Assembly: GCA_900539505.1 (NCBI GenBank)
Contig: UQCL01000029.1
Coordinates: 1-26,308, forward strand
Length of the DNA stretch: 26,308 nucleotides
Reading direction: 5' to 3'
Origin: an uncultured Campylobacter sp.
GTDB lineage: Bacteria; Campylobacterota; Campylobacteria; Campylobacterales; Campylobacteraceae
Below, piece after piece: positions 15,875-22,762 of this stretch (within the stretch, counting starts at the first letter, position 1; the number at the start of each line of letters is the position of its first letter). The notes under the pieces were generated by a model. It was not told where the DNA came from. It was given only the letters and a program-made list of their open reading frames with translations, and ran no database searches. The translations under genes and the position numbers were made by a program.

Positions 15875-15980
15875 TTCAAAATTAAAAATTTTAAGCGCCA
15901 ATTAGATAGAATTCTTTAATTTCACGTAGAGCGACAGAATTTCATTTTTATGTGACTCGCCTTAAAAAAAGGAGATGAAA

Positions 15981-16133
15981 ATGCTGGATTTTATAGTAAA
16001 AATGTTCGCATGGAAAGCTGAGTGGGAGGTAAAAAAGGAATATGACAAAGAATTTGGTGATCTATCCTCCATGCGCTCAATCTTGCGCTTTATAATACTT
16101 CTTATCATACTGAGCATTTTGATTAAATTTTAA
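15981..16133 (+). CDS. 50-residue membrane protein
   Basis: ATG at 15981 is preceded by a strong AAAAAAAGGAG site. The product starts MLDFIVKMFAWKAEWEVKKE, has an acidic/basic amphipathic middle, and ends in one hydrophobic segment (about residues 32-50, RSILRFIILLIILSILIKF). A single transmembrane helix at the C-terminus with a cytosolic N-terminus is likely. The excellent ribosome binding site and the closely following partner ORF argue that it is real. Function unknown; possibilities include a small membrane regulator, or a toxin-like peptide. Confidence 0.65.
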   Translation: MLDFIVKMFAWKAEWEVKKEYDKEFGDLSSMRSILRFIILLIILSILIKF

Positions 16134-16141
16134 TTAAGCGT

Positions 16142-16288
16142 ATGAAAGATACATTTTTAGATATTGCGCTCGTTTTATTTGGCATAGCTATGCTTGTCGC
16201 GATACGACAAAAATCTTTATTACAATTTATAATTTTCGTCGTGATTTTAGCGCTCGCCAGAGAGTTAATCATCAGGCTTTATGCCTAG
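16142..16288 (+). CDS. 48-residue, two-helix membrane protein
   Basis: Begins 8 nt after the stop of the 50-residue ORF and lacks a strong ribosome binding site of its own, so coupled translation is likely. The product has a hydrophobic helix at about residues 5-21 (FLDIALVLFGIAMLVAI), a short RQKS loop, and a second at about 26-46 (LQFIIFVVILALARELIIR). It faintly recalls the end of PsiE-type membrane proteins, but this is too short to assign. It could be a tiny intact protein or the relic of a larger one. Confidence 0.55.
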   Translation: MKDTFLDIALVLFGIAMLVAIRQKSLLQFIIFVVILALARELIIRLYA

Positions 16289-17005
16289 TTTCGACGAAAC
16301 CGACGCGGATGGAATTTAAAATTTAAACGACAAAATGACGGCGCGGCGAAATTCGGCGGGCGCAAATTTTAAATTTCGCCGTAACCACACTATGCTTTTA
16401 TCATCATTAGCGAATTCTACCGTGCTTCAAGAATGGCCGTATCGATAAATCTAGCTTTTATCGTCAATGATAGATTTTACCCGCGGCGAGAATTTGCTTA
16501 ATGTCGCGCTTTATGCTATCAGTGACGGAATTTCGCTCGTGCAAATGCGACGGAATTTCACTTGTGCGAACAAGGCGGATTTTTTGCGGTGGCAGCAAAA
16601 ATTATAAACCAAATGAGCGGGTTAGAGCGTAAATTTTATAACGCTATAATGCTTAAATTCCGCAAAAGCCTAAATTAATGCGATACAAATGTGAAATTCA
16701 AGCAAAAATTTTAAATTTAGTAGCAAAATTCCGCGCGCTGAAATCTTAAAATTTTATTTCATAAAATTCCGAAATTTAGGAATTAAATTTTGCAGTGAAG
16801 CGCCAAATTTTACTTCGCAATTAAAATTCTCACGCAAACTATGCCCTGTAAATTCCAAAATTTCATCATCATAAAATTTTAAAATTCCAATGCTGTATTG
16901 CAAATATATTATTTTATCAAACGTAGCGAAAAGCGAAATTTTGTATAAATTACACTCGAAAATTTGACGGATTCTCGCGCAAACCGGCTCGAAATTCCGC
17001 CCTGC
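16289..17005. other. 717-bp non-coding, repeat-scarred region
   Basis: No supported gene on either strand. It holds a 9-bp inverted repeat CGGCGAAAT/ATTTCGCCG (16344-16381), two degenerate copies of a GCTTTTATC-led unit 60 bp apart (16394 and 16454), two near-identical 19-bp units 25 bp apart (16524 and 16549), and a 3' half packed with AAATTCC and AAAATTTTA words. It looks like eroded sequence, possibly the site of an old insertion. Confidence 0.6.
16524..16567. repeat. 25-bp-period tandem repeat, two copies
   Basis: GACGGAATTTCGCTCGTGC (16524-16542) and GACGGAATTTCACTTGTGC (16549-16567) agree in 17 of 19 bases. They lie in non-coding DNA between the small membrane protein genes and dapF. 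A looser match to the same pattern occurs near 16410-16424. The role is unknown; decay of a duplicated segment is the simplest view. Confidence 0.6.
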
Positions 17006-17884
17006 TTACTCCACGTATCCGATAAATTCGCCATCGAAAGTATGTCTAACGTCGCCGCGAAAGTAAATTTTACCTCCATCTCCTAAGCGCAAATTTAGCA
17101 TTTCGCCGCTTGCAGGTATCACGCGGATATCGGGAGCCAGCCCCATATTTTCGACGCCTGCGATGAAGCATGCCGCCATCCCCGTACCGCATGCGAGAGT
17201 TTCTGCCTCTACGCCACGCTCAAAGGTGCGCACCTTTAAAATTTTGCTTGCGAGGCGACTTTGAACTAACGCATAATTAACGTTAGCGTTATACTTTTCA
17301 CGCAGGTCCCGCGCCAGCACGGCATCGAACTCATTTAAATCGCTAACAAAAGTTACCAAATGCGGCACTCCTGTGTTATAAAAATACCACGTTAGCCCTG
17401 CTTCTTCAAAGCTTTCGCCTAGGCGTTTAGGACGAGTTAACATTACCTCTACGTTAGCTACTAACGCGTGAGCGTTAGGACGCAGATTGAAAATCTCGCC
17501 GAAGCTTACATTGCGTAGCTCGCCGCGCATACTCTCGCTCAAATTTCCGCCGAAAATACCAAAAATTTCGCCGCTAATTACGCCTGCGCCGCTTAGGAAT
17601 TTCATACTCTGCGCGGCCAAGAAATTTTCATACGCATACATGCATACCGCTCGCGAGCCGTTGCCGCACATATCGGCGCTGCTGCCGTCGCTATTGTAAA
17701 ATTCCCACTCGAAATTTATTCCCTCGATACCGTTAAATTTCGGCAACACGACGATGAGCCCGTCGGCGCCTACTCCATCGCGCCTATCGCATAGCTCGCG
17801 CGCTAGCTTGGATCTATCCGCCTTAACTGAATCCGTAAATATTACGAAATCATTTCCGCTCGCATTATATTTTGAAATTTTCAT
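17006..17884 (-). CDS. dapF: Diaminopimelate epimerase
   Basis: Converts LL- to meso-diaminopimelate, the precursor of lysine and of the peptidoglycan cross-linking residue. The paired active-site cysteines are both present: C73 in DMCGNGSRA and C232 in ETLACGTGMAA. The N-terminal KYNASGNDFVIF and the central WYFYNTGVPHLVTFV are conserved. At 292 residues it is somewhat longer than E. coli DapF (274). The ATG at 17884 is preferred over the one directly before it because GAGGT then has workable spacing. It is on the same strand as the Sel1 and coaE genes, an order related to the coaE-dapF pair that I recall from C. jejuni. Confidence 0.96.
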   Translation of the reverse strand: MKISKYNASGNDFVIFTDSVKADRSKLARELCDRRDGVGADGLIVVLPKFNGIEGINFEWEFYNSDGSSADMCGNGSRAVCMYAYENFLAAQSMKFLSGAGVISGEIFGIFGGNLSESMRGELRNVSFGEIFNLRPNAHALVANVEVMLTRPKRLGESFEEAGLTWYFYNTGVPHLVTFVSDLNEFDAVLARDLREKYNANVNYALVQSRLASKILKVRTFERGVEAETLACGTGMAACFIAGVENMGLAPDIRVIPASGEMLNLRLGDGGKIYFRGDVRHTFDGEFIGYVE

Positions 17885-18061
17885 CATCTACCTCGCAAAT
17901 TTTTAAAATTACTAACGCTCACTAACGCTTTATTAAAATTTTACTTATATCTAAATTTAAGCGTATCGCTTATTCCTAGGCTTTACTAAGACTCAATTTA
18001 CTAACGTATCTTCTTTCGTGAGCCCATTTTGTTACGCGCCTTTCACAATGGATGTTAGAGC

Positions 18062-18982
18062 CTACCTCATAGCCTTTAAATGCTCGCAAGCATCAAATCT
18101 ACCGAGCTTGCAAGCCTTTTCATAAAGCTCGCGCGCCTTCTTTTTATCTTTCGCTACGCCCCAGCCCTTTTCGTATTGATACGCTAAATTTGAGCAGGCT
18201 AGCGGCTCGTCGCTTTTCTCGCACGCCTCGCTAAAATACTTCGCAGCAAGCGCATGATCCTTTTGCCCGCCGTCGCCTTTGAAATACGTAACGCCCAAAT
18301 TTACGCACGAATCCACGTGCCCTTGCTCGCAAGCCCTCGTAAAAAATGTCCTGGCCCTGTCCGCGTCCTTTTTCACGCCTTCGCCTAGAGCGTAGCTAAG
18401 CCCTAGGTTATGGCATGCCTCTACCTGCCCCATCTTGCAAGCCTTGATCAAAAGCTCGATCGCCTTTTTCGTGTCTGGATAGACGCCGAGCCCCTTTTTA
18501 TAGTTGTATGCAAGGCTCGCGCACCCCTCGCTGCTATTTTTCTTGCAGGCGTCGCTGAAAAGCTCATTTGCCCTCTTGCGATCCTGCGTTACCCCCTGCC
18601 CGTCGTTGTAGAGCAGCCCCAAATAGACGCAGCCCTTCTGCTCGCCGAGCTTGCACGCCCTGTCGTAATAGCGCGCGGCCTGCCTAAAGCTTCTATTTGA
18701 GTCGTATGCATAGCCCAAATTTGCGCAATCTAGCGCATTTTCCTCGCCGCCGGCGTCGCAATTGCGCTGTAGCTCATTTATCACGCGGCTTAATTCTTTA
18801 CAATCTCTCCCGCTCCCCGCGGCGCAGCCCTTCCTTAGATCGTCGATCTCCGCCGCAGCGCCCGTCGCAAACAGCGCGGAGAGCAAAACCATTCGCGCCG
18901 TAAATTTTAGCCGCTCTTTAAGCGGCGTACTTTTAAAATTTTGAAATTTAGCGCCGCCTTGGGCGAAGCTACCGATTCTCAT
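18062..18982 (-). CDS. Secreted cysteine-rich Sel1-repeat protein (Hcp-like)
   Basis: An exported repeat protein, 306 residues, probably periplasmic. An N-terminal signal peptide has the hydrophobic core MVLLSALFATGAAA with likely cleavage after the AAA near residue 44. About six Sel1 repeats of 36 residues follow, each with the pattern LG..Y..G.GV..D...A......AC and a Cys pair (for example CHNLGLSYALGEGVKK and ACKLGRFDAC), as in the disulfide-linked Helicobacter cysteine-rich proteins. I chose the ATG at 18982 because AAGGA precedes it; a TTG at 19003 is an alternative. The long n-region (about 30 residues) leaves a later start possible. It probably binds another protein; the partner is unknown. 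Confidence 0.88.
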   Translation of the reverse strand: MRIGSFAQGGAKFQNFKSTPLKERLKFTARMVLLSALFATGAAAEIDDLRKGCAAGSGRDCKELSRVINELQRNCDAGGEENALDCANLGYAYDSNRSFRQAARYYDRACKLGEQKGCVYLGLLYNDGQGVTQDRKRANELFSDACKKNSSEGCASLAYNYKKGLGVYPDTKKAIELLIKACKMGQVEACHNLGLSYALGEGVKKDADRARTFFTRACEQGHVDSCVNLGVTYFKGDGGQKDHALAAKYFSEACEKSDEPLACSNLAYQYEKGWGVAKDKKKARELYEKACKLGRFDACEHLKAMR

Positions 18983-19046
18983 TGCTTTATCCTTTATTTT
19001 CAACTCATCTTAATTCGCGAGAAATTTTACGCAACCAGGCGAAGGG

Positions 19047-19721
19047 TTAAATTTTATCTTTTAGCTCTTTTAAAAATCTCTCCACCGCGGCCTTAAGCGC
19101 GGCAAGATCGCCGCTATTATCTATAACGAAATCCGCCATAGCGCGCTTTTGCTCGATATCCGTTTGTAGCTCCACGCGGCGCTTTGCAGCGGCATAATCA
19201 AGCCCGTTTCGCTTCATCACGCGCGAAATCAGCGTATCTTTAGGCGCATAAACGACCGCCACTTTGTCGAAAAACTCATACCTCTTGCCCTCGAAAAACA
19301 AGGGAATATCAACGAAATAAAGCTTTCCTTTCGCCTCCAAAGCCCGCGCCTGCGATAAAATTTCAGCCGTTATCTTTGGATGCAGTAGCGCTTCAAGCTT
19401 TGCAAGCTCCGCCGGGTTTTTAAACACCAGCTCGCCTAGCTTTTTGCGATCCACCGAAACGCAGGGCGCGGACGAAATTTCCTCGCCTAAACTAACGCTA
19501 AATTCCGCTTGCGGGTTCAAATTTGCAGCCTGCGCGTCCTTTTGCACGACGTATTGCGCGCCGAAAATTTCAGCTACCTGCGCGGCACAGCGATCAAGGA
19601 TGCGGTGTGAAATCTTATCGGCGTCGATGATCTCAAATCCGCGATCACGAAGCAGCTCGCAAACCGCACTCTTGCCGCTGCCTATGCTGCCCGTGATGAC
19701 GATGGCGTGTTTAAGTTTCAA
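19047..19721 (-). CDS. coaE: Dephospho-CoA kinase
   Basis: Phosphorylates the 3'-hydroxyl of dephospho-CoA, the last step of coenzyme A synthesis. The 224 residues begin with the P-loop GSIGSGKSAV, then DADKISHRIL, and include the family motifs LEALLHPKI and VDIPLFFEGKRYEFFDKVAV. Residues about 62-88 (QKDAQAANLNPQAEFSVSLG and onward) are extra sequence before the DRKKLGELVF motif. It appears to begin at TTG (19719-19721), with AAAGG 6 nt upstream. It is divergent from purM across 73 bp. Confidence 0.94.
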   Translation of the reverse strand: MKLKHAIVITGSIGSGKSAVCELLRDRGFEIIDADKISHRILDRCAAQVAEIFGAQYVVQKDAQAANLNPQAEFSVSLGEEISSAPCVSVDRKKLGELVFKNPAELAKLEALLHPKITAEILSQARALEAKGKLYFVDIPLFFEGKRYEFFDKVAVVYAPKDTLISRVMKRNGLDYAAAKRRVELQTDIEQKRAMADFVIDNSGDLAALKAAVERFLKELKDKI

Positions 19722-19794
19722 GATGGGCCTTTATAGCGTTTTTATTCGATTTTAGCTAAAATCTGCGAAATTATACCATCTTGGAGGATAAAAT

Positions 19795-20778
19795 TTGATA
19801 AGCTACAAAGACGCAGGCGTCGATATAGACGCGGGAAATGACTTCGTAAACGCGATAAAACCGTTCGTCAAAGCGACGCAAACTCCGCATGTTTTGGGCG
19901 GTATCGGCTCGTTTAGTGGCGCGGTGAGGCTACCGGCAGGCTACAAAAAGCCCGCGATCCTGGGCGCTACCGACGGCGTGGGCACAAAGCTGCGACTCGC
20001 GATCGACGCGCGCAAATTTGAGGGCGTCGGCCAAGATCTCGTCGCGATGTGCGTGAATGATCTCATCTGTAACTTTGCCGAGCCGCTATTTTTCCTCGAC
20101 TATTACGCGACGGCAAAGCTCGAGATCGCGGATGCCAAAGAGGTCGTAAAAAGCATCGCCGAGGGCTGCAAACTCGCCCGCTGCGCGCTTATCGGCGGCG
20201 AGACGGCAGAGATGCCCTCGATGTATGAGAAAGGCGACTTCGACCTTGCAGGCTTTGCCGTAGGTATCGCCGAAGAGGACGAGATCGACCGCAGCAAATT
20301 TGTGCGTGAGGGCGACGTGCTCATCGCGCTTCCTAGTAGCGGCCTGCACTCAAACGGCTTCTCACTCGCGCGCAAAGTGATCGCCGAGCTAGGGCTAAAA
20401 TTTGACGACAAGGTAGGCAATCGTGCGCTTATCGACGTGCTTTTGGAGCCGACCAGGATCTACGTCGGCGACTTTTTAAATTTAAAAGATAAAATCCACG
20501 CGCTCGCGCACATCACGGGCGGCGGCATCGTGGAAAATCTGCCGCGCGTATTTCCAAAGGGACTGGGTGCGAAGATCGAGCATGCCGCGATCCGCACGCC
20601 TGAAATCTTTAAAATCATCGCGCAAAAGGTAGAGCCTGCCGAGATGATGAGGACGTTTAACATGGGCGTTGGCATGATCGTCGTAGCTCCGAAAGAAAAC
20701 GCTGACTTTATGCTATCCAACACCGACGGCTACGTCATCGGCGAGGTTGTAAAAGGCAGAGGCGTGCAGCTCGTGTAA
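19795..20778 (+). CDS. purM: Phosphoribosylformylglycinamidine cyclo-ligase (AIR synthetase)
   Basis: Catalyses the ATP-driven closure of FGAM to AIR in purine synthesis. The 327 residues include MISYKDAGVDIDAGNDFV, ATDGVGTKLRLA, VAMCVNDLICNFAEPLFFLD and ITGGGIVENLPRVFP. The start is TTG at 19795, decided by GGAGG 7 nt upstream and by the family N-terminus MISY-DAGV. It ends just before a clear intrinsic terminator. The purM/coaE/dapF association is, as I recall, also present in C. jejuni. Confidence 0.96.
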   Translation: MISYKDAGVDIDAGNDFVNAIKPFVKATQTPHVLGGIGSFSGAVRLPAGYKKPAILGATDGVGTKLRLAIDARKFEGVGQDLVAMCVNDLICNFAEPLFFLDYYATAKLEIADAKEVVKSIAEGCKLARCALIGGETAEMPSMYEKGDFDLAGFAVGIAEEDEIDRSKFVREGDVLIALPSSGLHSNGFSLARKVIAELGLKFDDKVGNRALIDVLLEPTRIYVGDFLNLKDKIHALAHITGGGIVENLPRVFPKGLGAKIEHAAIRTPEIFKIIAQKVEPAEMMRTFNMGVGMIVVAPKENADFMLSNTDGYVIGEVVKGRGVQLV

Positions 20779-20783
20779 ATTTG

Positions 20784-20807
20784 AAACGGTAAAATTTGCC
20801 GTTTTTT
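20784..20807 (+). terminator. Intrinsic terminator of purM
   Basis: AAACGGTA and TGCCGTTT pair over 8 positions (one G-T wobble) around the loop AAATT, and the stem ends in a run of six T. It begins 6 bp after the purM stop codon. Confidence 0.88.
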
Positions 20808-20822
20808 GCCAAAGTAGAATTT

Positions 20823-21174
20823 ATGTTTAGACTAAATTTAAAGCAGGTGTTGCGACCGCTCCCAAAAACAGCGCCGAGAATTATTATATGATAGGCCTTG
20901 CGGACGACAGGTACGACTATAAGAACTATCTACTTTCCAAAGACCGATCAAGCTCGGGCGATACGAGAACGCGCGGCATAACGGCTTATACGCAGAGTGC
21001 AATGGCGACGTATGCTATCACGGCTGCAAGGCGATGAAAATCACTAGCGAGCTTATCGTTTTTGAAGTCCAAGATAGCGCCATCGCCGTGGATATCAGCG
21101 GAGTCAAAATTCCCAAACGCTTCATTAAGTATTGCAAAGAAATTTTCGACGATCTGCTTAGCATCGAGGGATAA
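20823..21174 (+). pseudogene. Frameshifted ORF remnant, family unknown
   Basis: The DNA has coding character in three successive frames. The first has ATG at 20823 (MFRLNLK). The second, open from 20831, reads AGVATAPKNSAENYYMIGLA and DDRYDYKNYLLSKD. The third, entered near 20945, reads RPIKLGRYENARHNGLYAEC, NGDVCYHGCKAMKITSELIV and on to DDLLSIEG with a TAA at 21172-21174. Each part looks like natural protein, but a stop in every frame prevents a single product, so at least one and probably two frameshifts have occurred. I do not recognise the family. Confidence 0.6.
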
Positions 21175-21203
21175 ATTTAAATGCGCAACGGCACGCAAAA
21201 AAT

Positions 21204-21686
21204 TTACCTGCAACTGCCGTAAATTCTATCTGGAAGATACTGCTCCGCGTCCTTTGCGTCCGCTTTTTCGACGAGGCTTTTATACTCATCCTCGCTTAGA
21301 TGCTCAAGCCACGTTACGTTTTTGCCGTCCTTTTCAAAGGTTACCGCGATATGCTCGCCGTCTTCGTGCAGTCCGGCTCCGTGCCAGTGTTTGACGCCTG
21401 GTGGGCAGAGCACTACGTCGCCCGGACGAGCGATTTGTATGATCCCATCCGCCGTACCGGTGTAAATTTTACCCTGCGTTACGATTAAATTTTGCCCCGC
21501 AGGATGCGTATGCCACGCCGTGCGAACTCCACGCGGAAAATGCACCAGCGCCGCTCCTGCATTCGCGTAAGGCGTCGCAGCAAAAAGTAGCGTGACTTTA
21601 GGCAGTCCGCCTGCAAAAATTTTATCGCTCACCTTATCATAAACGGCGAGATTTTCCTTTTTAACCAAAACTTGTTTTTCCTGCAT
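21204..21686 (-). CDS. Single-domain cupin
   Basis: A small metal-binding beta-barrel protein of 160 residues. Cupin motif 1 is the region around AWHTHPAGQNLIVTQGKIY and motif 2 is PGDVVLCPPGVKHWHGA, which supply the usual His ligands. Relatives are annotated as cupins next to carboxymuconolactone decarboxylase genes; the substrate is not known. The end LEHLSEDEY parallels LEPVSEEQY of the fusion protein at 21924, so the two are related. After that point it has an extra tail of about 25 residues. A good AGGAGAAAAG-type ribosome binding site precedes the ATG. Confidence 0.85.
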   Translation of the reverse strand: MQEKQVLVKKENLAVYDKVSDKIFAGGLPKVTLLFAATPYANAGAALVHFPRGVRTAWHTHPAGQNLIVTQGKIYTGTADGIIQIARPGDVVLCPPGVKHWHGAGLHEDGEHIAVTFEKDGKNVTWLEHLSEDEYKSLVEKADAKDAEQYLPDRIYGSCR

Positions 21687-21737
21687 CTTTTCTCCTTTGT
21701 CTATATTTTTCGCGATGCTCTTTTTAAAATTTTAAAT

Positions 21738-21911
21738 TCAATAACTTTTCGCAACCGCTTTTTGAATGATCCATCTATCCTCTAGCTTTATCATCGGCAT
21801 AGTAAGCTCTAAATTCCACGTATGGCGCGTGCCATAGATACGAGCGCCGGTTTTACTGCGTCCGATCAGCGTTGCGCTATCTCCTTGAACGGCGATCTTT
21901 ACATCATCTAT
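21738..21911 (-). pseudogene. C-terminal remnant of an NTF2/SnoaL-like protein
   Basis: An open frame of 57 codons without a start reads DVKIAVQGDSATLIGRSKTG, ARIYGTRHTWNLELTMPMIK, and DRWIIQKAVAKSY before a TGA. This is the typical second half of SnoaL-like/DUF4440 (NTF2-fold) proteins, which are often found near cupins and aldo/keto reductases. In frame, a TAA lies directly upstream (21912-21914), 12 bp after the stop of the AT-rich CMD-cupin gene. The N-terminal half is gone, and the break lies at the edge of the foreign-looking gene. Confidence 0.72.
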
Positions 21912-21923
21912 TTAATCCTCCAT

Positions 21924-22691
21924 TTATTTTAAGTTCAGCACACCATATTGTTCCTCAGATACTGGTTCTAACCATTCATTGAATCCATTTTCTCCCGGAA
22001 CTTCAATTGCAAGATGAGAAAACCAGCTATCCGGCGCTGCACCATGCCAGTGCTTAACACCAACAGGAATATTGATACAGTCTCCAGGATTCATTTCTAT
22101 AATATCCTTACCCCATTCTTGGTAATATCCTCTCCCTGCAACACAAATGAGTATTTGACCACCACCCTTATCTGCATGATGGATATGCCAATTGTTTCTG
22201 CAACCAGGCTCAAATGTTACATTAAAAACTCCAACCTGCTCCATAGAAATAGGTGCAAGATAGCTTTGACCAACAAAGTATTTTGCAAATGCATCATTAG
22301 GCTTTCCTATTGGAAATATCATAGACGCTTGATGTTGTGCCTTTGCATCATTTTTATCCGCAGTTTCTTTCCATACATCTTTAGCAAGACTAAACGCTGC
22401 CCATCCTTTTGGCCAGCCAACATAAAATGCTACATGTGTAATAATTGCCACCATCTCTTTTTTTGTAACACCATTTTTTTTTTTTGCATTCTGTAAGTGA
22501 TAAATTAAAGATGAATCTGTAATACCAGACGACATTAATGCTACAATAGTAATTATGCTTCTAGTCTTTAAATTAATATCTTCATTATTCCAATTCTCTC
22601 CAAACAAAACATCATCATTAAAATGAGCAAATTCAGGTGCAAATTCTCCAAGTTGATCTCTTCCTGCTGTTTGTACTATTTTTTCTGACAT
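21924..22691 (-). CDS. Carboxymuconolactone decarboxylase-cupin fusion protein
   Basis: A 255-residue, two-domain protein. Residues 15-110 are an alpha-helical CMD domain (LKTRSIITIVALMSSGITDS, then IITHVAFYVGWPKGWAAF) without the CxxC pair of AhpD. Residues 130-255 are a cupin with NWHIHHADKGGGQILICVAG and MNPGDCINIPVGVKHWHGAA. Such fusions occur in clusters with aldo/keto reductases and flavodoxins; the reaction is unproven. The base composition is clearly AT-richer than its neighbours and the codon choice differs (many AAT, ATA, ACA), suggesting recent transfer. It contains a run of 12 A in the coding strand (22474-22485). AAAGGAGGAAAA precedes the ATG. Confidence 0.87.
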   Translation of the reverse strand: MSEKIVQTAGRDQLGEFAPEFAHFNDDVLFGENWNNEDINLKTRSIITIVALMSSGITDSSLIYHLQNAKKKNGVTKKEMVAIITHVAFYVGWPKGWAAFSLAKDVWKETADKNDAKAQHQASMIFPIGKPNDAFAKYFVGQSYLAPISMEQVGVFNVTFEPGCRNNWHIHHADKGGGQILICVAGRGYYQEWGKDIIEMNPGDCINIPVGVKHWHGAAPDSWFSHLAIEVPGENGFNEWLEPVSEEQYGVLNLK

Positions 22692-22762
22692 TTTTCCTCC
22701 TTTACTTTCTTTTGTATTTTAAAATTTTTTCTACCGCTTGCCTAAAATTTCGCAAGCCGAAC

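Noticed and set aside
16394..16567. CRISPR-like array in the repeat region
   Set aside because: Repeats are few, degenerate and of unequal period, and no cas gene is present.
17958..17972. TAAGCG-TAT-CGCTTA palindrome upstream of dapF
   Set aside because: A perfect but short 15-bp palindrome with no clear promoter around it; could be chance in this composition.
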